A stretch of DNA of 14,768 bases. It comes from JAMCRM01 sp041685075 (GTDB lineage Bacteria; Acidobacteriota; Terriglobia; Bryobacterales; Bryobacteraceae). A program made the translations under genes and the position numbers. Shown piece after piece: positions 1-7,132 of the stretch. The notes below the pieces were generated by a model. The model was not told where the DNA came from. It did no database searches and saw nothing but the letters and a program-made list of their open reading frames with translations. The stretch covers positions 1 through 14,768 of the forward strand of contig JAWLGN010000130.1 in the NCBI GenBank assembly GCA_041685075.1, read 5' to 3'. Each line of letters opens with the position of its first letter. The first letter of the stretch is position 1.

Positions 1-345
1 GCATGGGAGCCGCCGGATCCCTCGGTGGGGGTGTATTACAGTGGGTCGGCGCCGGTGCTGTTGAGGGAGAACTGCCCGCTGCGGCTGCTGGTGGGGTACG
101 TGAAGGGGCAGCCGGCGGGCGCGGGGGAGTGGTACGGGAGCGCGAGCCTGGGCGCGGTGTACAGGGTGATGCGGCGGGCGCGGTACTGCGGGCGGGGCGT
201 GCGGGCGGCGGTGGTACGGGCGGCGGTACGGGAAGCGCGGGAGGTGGGGCTCGAACGCGTACTGCTGGTGGCGCCCGAAAGCGAGCAGGAGCGTTTCGCG
301 CGGCTGGGCTTCGAGCCGGTTTGCCGGATTACGGGGTACCAGTAG
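1..345 (+). CDS. GNAT-family N-acetyltransferase, C-terminal part (5' end outside window)
   Basis: The frame is open from the first base and ends at TAG 343-345, giving 114 visible residues with the N-terminus missing. The visible part reads like the C-terminal half of a GNAT acetyltransferase, which moves an acetyl group from acetyl-CoA to an amine. There is a beta strand (GAVYRVMRR), then an R/G-rich turn (YCGRGVRAAVV) in the position of the acetyl-CoA pyrophosphate loop (Q/RxxGxG/A). A helix (VVRAAVREAREVGL), a strand (RVLLVAP) and the family's typical ending (RFARLGFEPVCRITGY, compare 'YerlGFe.') follow. The loop is degenerate, so substrate and activity are unknown. The in-frame GTG at 25 is an internal codon rather than a convincing start, because coding character continues upstream to base 1. 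The 3' end overlaps the convergent VOC gene by 17 bases. Confidence 0.7.
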   Translation, partial: AWEPPDPSVGVYYSGSAPVLLRENCPLRLLVGYVKGQPAGAGEWYGSASLGAVYRVMRRARYCGRGVRAAVVRAAVREAREVGLERVLLVAPESEQERFARLGFEPVCRITGYQ

Positions 346-814
346 CGGATCCGCCGAAGGCGGCCTTCTGGCGGGCCTCCATCTCTTCGCTGGTGAGGTC
401 TTCGACGTGGGTGGCGATGGACCAGGCGAAGCCGAAGGGGTCGCGGAGGAGGCCGTAGCGGTCGCCCCAGAACTGGTCGGCCAGGGGCATGACGACCTCG
501 CAGCCGGCTTCGACGGCGCGGTTGAAGGCGGCGTCGGCATCGGGGACGTACAGGTGCAGGACGAAGGGCCAGCGGCCCTCGGCGATGGGAGCGCCGGAGA
601 ACTCGGGGAAATCGTCGTTGAAAAAGACGATGGAATCGCCGATGCGGGCTTCGGCGTGCATGATGCGGCCGTCGGGACCGGGGGCGAGCCCCAGTTCAAC
701 GGCTCCGAAGGCGCGTTCAAGAAACTTCATGTACTGGACGGCGCCTTGTTTGACGGTAAGGTGCGGAGTAATGGAATGAAAGCCCTTGGGCACGGGGTTG
801 GTTGCTTTGGCCAT
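329..814 (-). CDS. VOC-family (glyoxalase/PhnB-like) protein
   Basis: The 161-residue cytoplasmic protein belongs to the vicinal-oxygen-chelate superfamily, PhnB-like branch (COG2764 type), to judge from its motifs. The N-terminal half has 'ITPHLTVKQGAVQYMKFLERAFGAVE' (about 15-40), the usual first beta-alpha unit followed by an AFGA motif, then 'IMHAEARIGDSIVFF' (51-65). The second half has 'FVLHLYVPDADAAFNRAVEAG' (84-104) and the family ending 'DQFWGDRYGLLRDPFGFAWSIATHVEDL' in pieces (113-140). Length is normal for this branch. Family members include fosfomycin-resistance proteins, glyoxalases and many uncharacterised proteins; nothing here fixes the substrate. ATG at 814 is the only good start; no clear Shine-Dalgarno precedes it. 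It converges with the GNAT gene and is divergent from aconitase, with about 145 bases between. Confidence 0.85.
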   Translation of the reverse strand: MAKATNPVPKGFHSITPHLTVKQGAVQYMKFLERAFGAVELGLAPGPDGRIMHAEARIGDSIVFFNDDFPEFSGAPIAEGRWPFVLHLYVPDADAAFNRAVEAGCEVVMPLADQFWGDRYGLLRDPFGFAWSIATHVEDLTSEEMEARQKAAFGGSATGTP

Positions 815-928
815 ATCCGGTTAGGATGAGGCGAAGCTATGGCGGGATGCCGTAGGAAAAAGCGGCTATGTACGATTGCAGCCGCCCGGGAGCAGTGTGC
901 GGTAACTCACATAGCGGCGAGGTGGTTG

Positions 929-942
929 GGCGGTGGGCCGCC
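929..942. repeat. Short inverted repeat just upstream of the aconitase -10 box
   Basis: GGCGG-TGGG-CCGCC: 5-base perfect arms around a 4-base loop, ending two bases before the TATAAT box. It covers the -10/-35 spacer and part of the -35 region, so it could be an operator or an RNA-polymerase-sensitive structure. Such short GC arms arise often by chance in DNA of this composition. The rest of the VOC-aconitase gap (815-928) shows only a weak 6-base inverted repeat near 863-886. Confidence 0.2.
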
Positions 943-944
943 GT

Positions 945-950
945 TATAAT
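945..950 (+). promoter_or_regulatory. -10 box (TATAAT) of the aconitase gene
   Basis: This is a perfect consensus -10 hexamer standing out in GC-rich surroundings. No convincing -35 is seen at 16-18 bases upstream. The expected transcription start, about 7 bases downstream (near 957), lies only about 5 bases before the ATG at 962, and there is no Shine-Dalgarno in between. The mRNA may therefore be leaderless or nearly so. Confidence 0.55.
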
Positions 951-961
951 TAGGCGTGGCA

Positions 962-3634
962 ATGAATTCATTTGGCGCTCAATCCACATTGCGCGTGGGC
1001 GATGTGGAGTACGAGATCTACAGGCTGCCCGCGCTGGAAGAACGTGGGGTGGGGAATATTTCGCGGCTGCCGTATTCGACCCGCGTTCTGCTGGAGAATC
1101 TGCTGCGATTCGAAGACGGCACGCGGGTAACGGCGGAAGACGTCGAACACGTGGCGCGGGGGGTGGGCGGACCCAACGCGCACGAGATCGCCTTCATGCC
1201 TGCGCGGGTGCTGTTGCAGGATTTCACGGGTGTGCCGGCGGTGGTGGACCTGGCGGCGATGCGGGACGCGCTGGCGGCCATGGGGGCGGACCCCACGCGC
1301 GCCAACCCGCTGCTGCCCGCCGATTTGGTGATCGACCATTCGGTGCAGGTGGACCGCTTCGGCACGCCGGACGCGCTGCAGTTGAACACCACGCTCGAGG
1401 TGCATCGGAACCGCGAGCGCTACCTGCTGCTGCGATGGGGCCAGGAGGCGTTCCGGAATTTTCGGGTGGTGCCGCCCGGGACGGGGATTGTGCACCAGGT
1501 GAACCTGGAGTACCTGGCTTCGGTAGTCTTCCGGAGGCAGGACGGAGAGCGGTGGCAGGCCTATCCGGACACGCTGGTGGGGACGGACTCCCATACCACG
1601 ATGGTGAACGGCCTGGGGGTGCTGGGCTGGGGCGTGGGGGGCATCGAGGCGGAGGCCTGCATGCTGGGGCAGCCGGTATCGATGCTGATGCCGCCGGTGG
1701 TGGGCTTCAAGCTCACGGGGCGGTTGAAGGAGGGCGCCACCGCGACGGACCTGGTGCTGACCATCACCCAGATGCTGCGGAAGAAGGGGGTGGTGGGGAA
1801 GTTTGTGGAGTACTTCGGACCGGGCCTCTCGGCGTTGAGCGTGGCGGACCGGGCGACGGTGGCGAACATGTCTCCGGAGTACGGGGCCACCATGGGGTTC
1901 TTCCCGGTGGATGCGGAAACCCTGGAGTACCTGCGGTTCACCAACCGCGATCCGCACCTGGTGGCGCTGGTGGAGGCCTATGCCAAGGAGCAGGGGCTGT
2001 TCCGCACGGACGGTTCCCCGGAGCCGCTCTACGGGGAGATGGTGGAGCTGGACCTGGGGACGGTAACGCCGTCGATGGCGGGGCCGAAACGGCCGCAGGA
2101 CCGCGTGGATTTGCCGCAGGTGAAGAAGAACTTCCGGGAAGCGTTCGGCGCGCCGGGGGAGAAAGTGCCGATTACGATCAATGGCGAGAAAGCCGAGATC
2201 GGCAACGGCGACGTGGTGATTGCGGCGATTACGAGCTGCACGAACACGTCGAACCCGTCGGTGATGCTGGCGGCGGGGCTGCTGGCGAAGAAGGCGGTGG
2301 AGCGCGGGCTGAAGGTGAAGCCGTGGGTGAAGACCAGCCTGGCGCCGGGGTCGAAGGTGGTGTCGGATTACTACCGGGCGGCGGGATTGATGCCGTACCT
2401 GGAGGCGTTGCGGTTCCACCTGGTGGGTTACGGCTGCACGACGTGCATCGGCAACAGCGGGCCGCTGCCGGAGCCGGTGGCGGAAGCGGTGACGGAAGAG
2501 AACCTGGCGGTGGCGGCGGTGTTGAGCGGCAACCGCAACTTCGAGGGGCGGATCAACGCGCTGGTGAAGGCGAATTACCTGGCGTCGCCGCCGCTGGTAG
2601 TGGCGTATGCGCTGGCGGGGCGGATGGATATCGACCTGACGGCGGAGCCGCTGGGCACGGGTTCCGACGGAAAGCCGGTGTACCTGCGGGAGATCTGGCC
2701 GTCGGCGGAGGAGGTGAACGAGACCATCCGGCAGGCGGTGCGGCGGGAGATGTTCCAGCAGCAGTACTCGGCGGTGTTCGAGGGGGACGAGAACTGGCGC
2801 GGGATGCCGGTGCCGACCGGCGAGACGTATTCGTGGGACCCGAAATCGACGTATATCAAGAAGCCGCCGTACTTTGAGAAGCTGCCGGACCCGGAGGCGG
2901 CGGTCCGGGACCTGGAGAACATGCGGGTGCTGGCGCTGCTGGGGGATTCGATCACGACGGACCACATTTCGCCGGCGGGAAGCATCCCGGTGAACAGCCC
3001 GGCGGGGCGGTACCTGATGGAGCACGGCGTGGAGCCGAAGGACTTCAACACCTACGGGGCGCGGCGCGGGAACCATGAAGTGATGATGCGGGGCACGCTG
3101 GCCAACGTGCGGCTGCGGAACCAGCTTGCGCCGGGAACCGAGGGCGGCTGGACGGTGCACCTGCCCGGCGGCGAGCAGATGTTCATCTACGACGCCGCCA
3201 TGCGGTACCAGCAGGAAGGCGTGCCGCTGCTGATTGTGGCGGGGCGGGAGTACGGCTCGGGGTCGTCGCGCGACTGGGCGGCCAAGGGGGTGCTGCTGCT
3301 GGGAGTGAAGGCGGTGATCGCGGAGAGCTTCGAGCGCATCCACCGCACCAACCTGGTGGGGATGGGGGTACTGCCGCTGGAGTTCGAGACGGGGCAGAAT
3401 GCGCAGTCGCTGAAACTGAGCGGCAAGGAGGTCTACCGCGTTTCCGGGATCGGGCAGGCGCTGGAGAGCGAGGAGCGGCGCGCCAAAGTGACGGCGGTGA
3501 CTCCGGACGGAAAGCAGCGGAGCTTCACGGTGAAGGTGCGGATCGACACCCCGCAGGAGGTGGAGTACTTCCGGAACGGCGGCATCCTGCCGTATGTGCT
3601 GCGGCAGTTGGCCGGGGCGGGGGCGCGGGCGTAG
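962..3634 (+). CDS. acnA: Aconitate hydratase, AcnA/IRP type
   Basis: Citrate-isocitrate interconversion in the TCA cycle by a cytoplasmic [4Fe-4S] enzyme of the AcnA/IRP1 family. The product has 890 residues, almost exactly the usual length (E. coli AcnA is 891). Cluster cysteines are visible: C426 in SCTNTS, and C492 and C495 in GYGCTTCIGNSGP. The substrate-binding DSHT motif is at 209-212. The mobile C-terminal domain contains GDSITTDHISPAG and, at 765-771, GSGSSRD with the catalytic Ser/Arg region. No key residue is missing. Start choice: ATG 962 lies 11 bases after the TATAAT box. An in-frame GTG at 956 would add two residues but falls at or before the expected transcription start. The gene is monocistronic, with a GC hairpin and a convergent toxin-antitoxin locus after it. 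The coding strand is strongly G-rich at third positions. Confidence 0.97.
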   Translation: MNSFGAQSTLRVGDVEYEIYRLPALEERGVGNISRLPYSTRVLLENLLRFEDGTRVTAEDVEHVARGVGGPNAHEIAFMPARVLLQDFTGVPAVVDLAAMRDALAAMGADPTRANPLLPADLVIDHSVQVDRFGTPDALQLNTTLEVHRNRERYLLLRWGQEAFRNFRVVPPGTGIVHQVNLEYLASVVFRRQDGERWQAYPDTLVGTDSHTTMVNGLGVLGWGVGGIEAEACMLGQPVSMLMPPVVGFKLTGRLKEGATATDLVLTITQMLRKKGVVGKFVEYFGPGLSALSVADRATVANMSPEYGATMGFFPVDAETLEYLRFTNRDPHLVALVEAYAKEQGLFRTDGSPEPLYGEMVELDLGTVTPSMAGPKRPQDRVDLPQVKKNFREAFGAPGEKVPITINGEKAEIGNGDVVIAAITSCTNTSNPSVMLAAGLLAKKAVERGLKVKPWVKTSLAPGSKVVSDYYRAAGLMPYLEALRFHLVGYGCTTCIGNSGPLPEPVAEAVTEENLAVAAVLSGNRNFEGRINALVKANYLASPPLVVAYALAGRMDIDLTAEPLGTGSDGKPVYLREIWPSAEEVNETIRQAVRREMFQQQYSAVFEGDENWRGMPVPTGETYSWDPKSTYIKKPPYFEKLPDPEAAVRDLENMRVLALLGDSITTDHISPAGSIPVNSPAGRYLMEHGVEPKDFNTYGARRGNHEVMMRGTLANVRLRNQLAPGTEGGWTVHLPGGEQMFIYDAAMRYQQEGVPLLIVAGREYGSGSSRDWAAKGVLLLGVKAVIAESFERIHRTNLVGMGVLPLEFETGQNAQSLKLSGKEVYRVSGIGQALESEERRAKVTAVTPDGKQRSFTVKVRIDTPQEVEYFRNGGILPYVLRQLAGAGARA

Positions 3635-3647
3635 CGGCGTTGGGGGG

Positions 3648-3673
3648 CCGCCGCTGGAGGTCCTCAGCGGCGG
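3648..3673. terminator. GC-rich hairpin between converging aconitase and antitoxin genes
   Basis: CCGCCGCTG, an 8-base loop and CAGCGGCGG make a perfect 9-bp stem. It fills the short gap between the aconitase stop (3634) and the antitoxin stop (3675). Its symmetry would let it act in both directions. Neither strand has a U-tract after it, so it is at best an atypical terminator or an mRNA 3'-end stabiliser. Confidence 0.4.
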
Positions 3674-3674
3674 C

Positions 3675-4217
3675 TCAGGCCGCCTTCAAGTACTTGTAGG
3701 ACATCTTTTCTGTGTTCACGTCGATCCTTACGGCCGCGGGCTCGTCTTGGATCTCCGGGAACTTCCGGATCACCTCTTCCAGCTTCACTTTCAGACCTTC
3801 GCCCAGACTGAGCGCAATCGCGCGTATCAAGCGGTCACTCTGCGCTCCGATCTTGTGCTCGTCGTTTTCCCATTTAGACAAATTGGTACGGTTGATGTGT
3901 ATCAGCCTGGCGAACTCGTCCCCGGTCATACGAAGGTACTTGCGGAGGAATCGGATCTCGTCGCCGGCCAGGCGGTATGGCTTGGCGATCACCGCAACCG
4001 CAAGTGTCCGCATCAGATCGTTCACCCGCGGAATAATAGGGTCGATATTGCCGCACCGATCACAGACAATCAACTCGATGTCCTGCAACCGCACGTACTT
4101 TAGCCCGCTCTCGACAAAGTCGTAGCTGCCGCGCACGACCCGCGCGTCAGCACCACAATTCGTGCATTCGATGTTCTCCACAGCCTTGCTCCTACGACGC
4201 AATTGCTTGGGCGCCAT
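3675..4217 (-). CDS. MqsA/YgiT-type antitoxin: zinc-finger plus Xre-like HTH
   Basis: Predicted antitoxin and autorepressor of a type II toxin-antitoxin pair, 180 residues. An N-terminal two-part zinc finger is visible: C18-x2-C21 (ECTNCG) and C52-x2-C55 (VCDRCG). A Cro/C1-like helix-turn-helix follows at about 84-126 (LAGDEIRFLRKYLRMTGDEFA, then LIHINRTNLSKWEN). A C-terminal tail of about 50 residues extends beyond it. By family knowledge the zinc finger of MqsA-type proteins meets the toxin and the HTH binds the operator. The start ATG lies one base after the toxin stop codon, so the genes are in one operon with the toxin first, as in mqsRA. A weak CGAGGTG lies 11 bases upstream. Base composition is lower in GC than the neighbours and not G-biased on the plus strand, a sign of transfer. 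MqsA itself is about 131 residues, so this is a longer relative, not the orthologue. Confidence 0.85.
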   Translation of the reverse strand: MAPKQLRRRSKAVENIECTNCGADARVVRGSYDFVESGLKYVRLQDIELIVCDRCGNIDPIIPRVNDLMRTLAVAVIAKPYRLAGDEIRFLRKYLRMTGDEFARLIHINRTNLSKWENDEHKIGAQSDRLIRAIALSLGEGLKVKLEEVIRKFPEIQDEPAAVRIDVNTEKMSYKYLKAA

Positions 4218-4218
4218 C

Positions 4219-4538
4219 TCAGGACCGACACCTCGATTGAATCGAAAAGATCGTAATGAGGAACGCCCGATGCGTAGTCTTGAACGTCAGGACGATGGCC
4301 ATCCATTTCCCGCCCGGCTCATAGCCCTCGACGCGGTACTTCCAATTTCCTGTCCTGATGTCCTGCTCCGGCTCATCGTAAATCGCGCCGAACGCAGCAC
4401 GATCCAAGCATCCTCAAAGGTGACGGATTCGTTCGCCAGCTCCTCCCTGAAGTGTTTGGTCGGCACGACCTCGCCCTTTTCCAGGCAGTGCTGAAGGAGG
4501 TCCAGCGCCTCCTGGCGATTCAAGCAGCCGCCCGCCAT
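4219..4538 (-). pseudogene. DUF4258-type toxin gene broken by a one-base frameshift
   Basis: Two adjoining frames together spell one DUF4258-like protein. The first, from ATG 4538, gives residues 1-50 with 'VVPTKHFREEL' and 'TFEDAWIVLRS'. The second frame continues 'GAIYDEPEQDIRTGNWKY', 'RVEGYEPGGKWMAIVL' and 'HRAFLITIFSI', and stops at TGA 4221-4219. Adding one base near 4389-4391 (minus-strand CGTTCGGCG) would join them as VLRS-GAIYDEPE, the expected family sequence. As it stands, frame 1 runs into out-of-register sequence and ends at 4287 after 83 residues, losing the C-terminal half of the fold. The intact protein would be about 106 residues. DUF4258 proteins are commonly found beside YgiT/MqsA-type antitoxins and are presumed ribonuclease-like toxins; that role is inferred here. 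Either the gene is dead or the assembly lacks a base. No slippery site suggests programmed frameshifting. Confidence 0.75.
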
Positions 4539-4555
4539 GTTGGTATTTTACCAAC
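4539..4555. promoter_or_regulatory. Operator-like palindrome of the toxin-antitoxin operon
   Basis: GTTGGTA-TTT-TACCAAC: perfect 7-base arms with a 3-base centre, ending directly against the toxin ATG (4538) and covering its -10 box. A palindrome in this place is what an HTH antitoxin that represses its own operon would bind. It resembles the MqsA operator in layout (5-base arms AACCT/AGGTT with a 3-base spacer) but not exactly in sequence. Confidence 0.7.
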
Positions 4556-4573
4556 TTTTTAAAGCTTGCTCAA
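4545..4573 (-). promoter_or_regulatory. Promoter of the toxin-antitoxin operon
   Basis: Read on the minus strand: TTGAGC (4573-4568), a 17-base spacer, then TAAAAT (4550-4545). Only 6 bases separate the -10 from the toxin ATG. This is the best sigma-70-type promoter in the window. The expected transcription start coincides with the ATG, so the transcript is probably leaderless. The palindrome at 4539-4555 lies over the -10. Confidence 0.65.
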
Positions 4574-4593
4574 GGATTGGGGAGCGCAGATCC

Positions 4594-4646
4594 AAAATGA
4601 TGGCCCGTCCGCGCCGCCCAGGAGCCCCCTTCATACAGGACAGGCC
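4594..4646 (-). terminator. Possible terminator after the DegT-family gene
   Basis: Downstream of the aminotransferase stop on the minus strand, GGCCTGTCC (4646-4638) can pair with GGACGGGCC (4610-4602), nine pairs with one G-U. ATCATTTTGG with a short T-run follows. The 27-base loop makes it weak. The remaining sequence between the toxin promoter and 4661 shows nothing else. Confidence 0.25.
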
Positions 4647-4660
4647 GCCCGCATGGACCG

Positions 4661-5974
4661 CTAGCTGGAAAGATGCTTTGCCAGGGCCGGGGCGTGGGTC
4701 TGAATTTTGCGCACGGCTTCGGCGATGGCGTCCATGTCACTGCGGGGGCCGAGGAGCACATTTTGGGAGAGGCTGACGGCCTCGGTGCAGAGGCGGTCGT
4801 TCATGGGGCAGCGATTGCGTTCCTCCCACTCGGCCAGCACTTTCTCCGGATAGACGCGGCGGTAACCCCGGGAGGCGAGCGCGTTTTTGAGATGGCGGCG
4901 GCGGTTCAACGGGCCATAGCCCGAGCCGCAGGGGATGCCTTCGGCGGACATGGCCTTCATAAATCCCGCGCGCGGCATTCCGGCGAAGTGTTCCTTCAGA
5001 TAGCGGAACTTATACACATGATAGGCGTGGCGGGTGCAGGCGTCGTATATCTTCTGGGTGGCGATGCCCGGAATTTCGCGTAACAGGCTGGTGAGGTAGC
5101 GGGCGTTCTGCTCGCGGGTACGGGATTGCTCTTCGAGGCGGGTCATCTGGGCGATGAGGATGGCGGCCTGGAACTCGGTCATGAGGTACTTGGTGCCGTG
5201 GAGCGTGTCGGCCCAGCGGCGGTTGCGGCTGGAACCGTTGTAGTGGAAGGCGTAGCACTTTTCGATGAGGTCCTCGTTGTTGGAGAGAATGGCGCCTCCT
5301 TCGCCGCAGTTGAGGTTTTTGCTGGCCTGAAAGCTATAGGTGCCGAGGTCGCCGAGGGTGCCGGCCTTCTTGCCCCGCCATTCGGCGAGGTGGGACTGGC
5401 AGGCGTCTTCAATAACGGGAACCTTTCGCCGGCGGGCGGTGGCGAGGATGGCGTCGAGATCGGCCAGGTTGCCGGAGTAGTGCACCGGGGTGATGGCGGC
5501 GGTGCGATCGGTGATGGCGGCGTCGAGCTTGGAGGCGTCCATCTGCATGCTGTCGAGGTCGGTGTCGACGAAGACGGGCAGGGCGTGGAGGAGCAGGACG
5601 ACGTTGAGGGTGGCGACGAAGGTGTAGGGTGGGAGGACGACCTCGTCGCCCGCGCCGACGCCGAGGGCGCCGAGAGAGGCGTGCAAGGCTCCGGTGCCGC
5701 TGGAGGTGGCCAGGCAGTAGCGGGCGCCGGTGAGCCGGGCGTAGAGTTCTTCGAACTTTTCGACGTTCTTGCCGTTGCGGCGGTACCACTGGCCGCTGCG
5801 CACGACCTGGACGAGGGCCTGTTCTTCGAGTTCGCCGGCCACGGGCCAGCGGGGGAAGCGGCCTTGTTTGGCCGGCGTGCCGCCGAGCAGGGCCGGCTTT
5901 GCCGCGGGGGCGGCGGCGAAGGCAGCGGCGGGTGCGGCGGCCAAAACTTGCCTGCGGGTCCAATGGGTCTTCAC
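4661..5974 (-). CDS. DegT/DnrJ/EryC1/StrS-family aminotransferase with Tat-like leader
   Basis: A PLP-dependent sugar-aminotransferase fold of 437 residues, fold type I. The N-terminus HWTRRQVLAAAPAAAFAAA looks like a twin-arginine leader (TRRQVL then an alanine-rich stretch), which is unusual because classical DegT enzymes act on nucleotide sugars in the cytoplasm. The body has SSGTGALHASLGAL (91-104, phosphate-binding region), PPYTFVATLN (115-124), VIEDACQSHLAEW (187-199, with the pyridine-ring Asp at 190) and SFQASKNLNCGEGG (214-227). The last contains the likely PLP Schiff-base lysine K219. All expected catalytic elements are present. GTG at 5974 is chosen because AAGGAG lies 8 bases upstream and the Tat leader starts there; the frame remains open further upstream without coding character. 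It is divergent from the sialidase-like gene, 39 bases apart. The substrate is unknown; it could be a regulator or a sugar-modifying enzyme held at the membrane. Confidence 0.9.
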   Translation of the reverse strand: MKTHWTRRQVLAAAPAAAFAAAPAAKPALLGGTPAKQGRFPRWPVAGELEEQALVQVVRSGQWYRRNGKNVEKFEELYARLTGARYCLATSSGTGALHASLGALGVGAGDEVVLPPYTFVATLNVVLLLHALPVFVDTDLDSMQMDASKLDAAITDRTAAITPVHYSGNLADLDAILATARRRKVPVIEDACQSHLAEWRGKKAGTLGDLGTYSFQASKNLNCGEGGAILSNNEDLIEKCYAFHYNGSSRNRRWADTLHGTKYLMTEFQAAILIAQMTRLEEQSRTREQNARYLTSLLREIPGIATQKIYDACTRHAYHVYKFRYLKEHFAGMPRAGFMKAMSAEGIPCGSGYGPLNRRRHLKNALASRGYRRVYPEKVLAEWEERNRCPMNDRLCTEAVSLSQNVLLGPRSDMDAIAEAVRKIQTHAPALAKHLSS

Positions 5975-5982
5975 GTGGCGTT

Positions 5983-6002
5983 CTCCTTCGTGCAGAATTG
6001 TA
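5983..6002 (-). promoter_or_regulatory. -10 box and Shine-Dalgarno of the DegT-family gene
   Basis: On the minus strand TACAAT (6002-5997) is followed by AAGGAG (5988-5983) and, 8 bases later, the GTG start at 5974. The transcript would have a leader of about 15-17 bases. No clear -35 is seen. The ribosome site decides the GTG start, since many upstream codons are in frame. Confidence 0.5.
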
Positions 6003-6013
6003 GCTGAATCGGC

Positions 6014-7132
6014 ATGCTGACACGGCGAGTATTTTTCACAACGGTAATAACCGCCGGGGCGCGGGCGGGGCGGGCGGCGCCGCGGGCGCGGGTGGAAGCG
6101 GTGGAAACGATCGGGCACCAGCCGGAGTACTACGCGGGGTGGCCCACGCTGGCGCGGCGCGCGACGGGCGAGCTGCTGGTGGCCTACTCGGGCGGGCGGG
6201 AGACGCATGTCTGCCCGTTCGGGCGGGTGGAGCTGATCCGCTCGCAGGACGAGGGGCGGAGCTGGAGCTGGCCGCAGGTGCTGATGGACTCCCCCATAGA
6301 CGACCGGGACGCGGGCATTTGCGAGACCGCAGCCGGCACGCTGCTGCTGACCACGTTCACGTCGCTGGCCTACGAGCGGACCGCGGTGTCGAAGCTCGCG
6401 CCGGAGCGCGCCGCGCGGTGGGAGGCGGTGGCGCGGCGCACAAACCCCGGGCAGCGGCGGGCGCTGCTGGGGACCTGGATGCTGCGGTCGGCCGACGGCG
6501 GGATGACCTGGTCGGCGCCGTACAGGGTGCCGGTGAACAGCCCGCACGGGCCGGTGGCCGTCTCGGGCGGGCGCCTGATCTACGCGGGCAAGAAGCTGTG
6601 GGACGAGGCGCGCACCAACGGGGTGTGCGAATCGCGCGACGACGGCCGCACGTGGCAGTGGCTGGCGGAGATCCCCACGCGGCCGGGCGACAGGGCGGCG
6701 GAGTACCACGAGCTGCACGCGGTGGAGGCCGCCGACGGGCGCCTGATCGTGCACATCCGGAACCATAACCGGGCGAACGAGCGCGAGACGCTGCAGTCGG
6801 AATCGAGCGACGGGGGCAGAACGTGGAGCGTGCCGCGGGCGATCGGGGTGTGGGGGCTGCCGTCGCACCTGCTGCGGCTGGGGAGCGGCGCGCTGCTGAT
6901 GACCTACGGATACAGGCGACCGCCGTTCGGCAACCAGGCGCGCATCAGCGAGGACCACGGGCGGAGCTGGTCCGAGCCGATGACGATTTCCGATGACGGC
7001 GCGGGCGTGGACCTGGGGTATCCCTCGACGGTGGAGCTGGAGGACGGGCGGCTGTTGACGGTGTGGTACGAGCTACCGCGGGGCGGCCGGCGCGCGGTGC
7101 TGCGGATGGCGCGCTGGCGGCTGGACGGGTGA
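6014..7132 (+). CDS. Secreted sialidase-like beta-propeller protein (five Asp-boxes)
   Basis: The 372-residue protein has a Tat-like leader (LTRRVFFTTVITAGARAG, residues 2-19). Five BNR/Asp-box repeats (S-x-D-x-G-x-S/T-W) are visible at 77-84, 159-166, 207-214, 264-271 and 312-319, which mark a six-bladed sialidase propeller. Blade-start strands such as GWPTLARRATGELLVAYSGG (42-61) and YPSTVELEDGRLLTVWYE (336-353) are typical of the 'exo-alpha-sialidase' proteins common in Planctomycetes and Acidobacteria. The classical FRIP motif with its first catalytic arginine is not evident, so true sialidase activity is doubtful. A different exported glycan-binding or glycoside-cleaving role is possible. 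ATG 6014 begins the leader; no strong Shine-Dalgarno is seen. The stop codon abuts that of the convergent DUF1080 gene (TGATCA). Confidence 0.88.
   Translation: MLTRRVFFTTVITAGARAGRAAPRARVEAVETIGHQPEYYAGWPTLARRATGELLVAYSGGRETHVCPFGRVELIRSQDEGRSWSWPQVLMDSPIDDRDAGICETAAGTLLLTTFTSLAYERTAVSKLAPERAARWEAVARRTNPGQRRALLGTWMLRSADGGMTWSAPYRVPVNSPHGPVAVSGGRLIYAGKKLWDEARTNGVCESRDDGRTWQWLAEIPTRPGDRAAEYHELHAVEAADGRLIVHIRNHNRANERETLQSESSDGGRTWSVPRAIGVWGLPSHLLRLGSGALLMTYGYRRPPFGNQARISEDHGRSWSEPMTISDDGAGVDLGYPSTVELEDGRLLTVWYELPRGGRRAVLRMARWRLDG

Noticed and set aside
868..2877. Long plus-strand open frame (669 codons) overlapping acnA
   Set aside because: It is a Gly/Arg/Ala-rich shadow frame of aconitase in GC-rich DNA, with no domain; acnA in the other frame is unmistakable.
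968..3343. Long minus-strand open frame (791 codons) opposite acnA
   Set aside because: His/Arg-rich, low-complexity antisense shadow caused by GC-rich codons; no recognisable motif.
4384..4394. Programmed frameshift in the toxin gene
   Set aside because: The junction CGTTCGGCG has no slippery heptamer, run of identical bases or stop-codon stimulator; a simple base loss explains it better.
4219..4407. Separate small gene from TTG 4407 in the second toxin frame
   Set aside because: It contains only the C-terminal half of the DUF4258 fold and has no ribosome site; it is the continuation of the broken gene.
5126..6007. Plus-strand open frame of 293 codons opposite the DegT-family gene
   Set aside because: Gly/Val/Glu-rich antisense shadow with no motif.
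5975..6958. Upstream extension of the DegT-family frame
   Set aside because: It is antisense to the sialidase-like gene, Pro/Arg/His-rich and without a fold. The Shine-Dalgarno, -10 box and Tat leader all point to GTG 5974.
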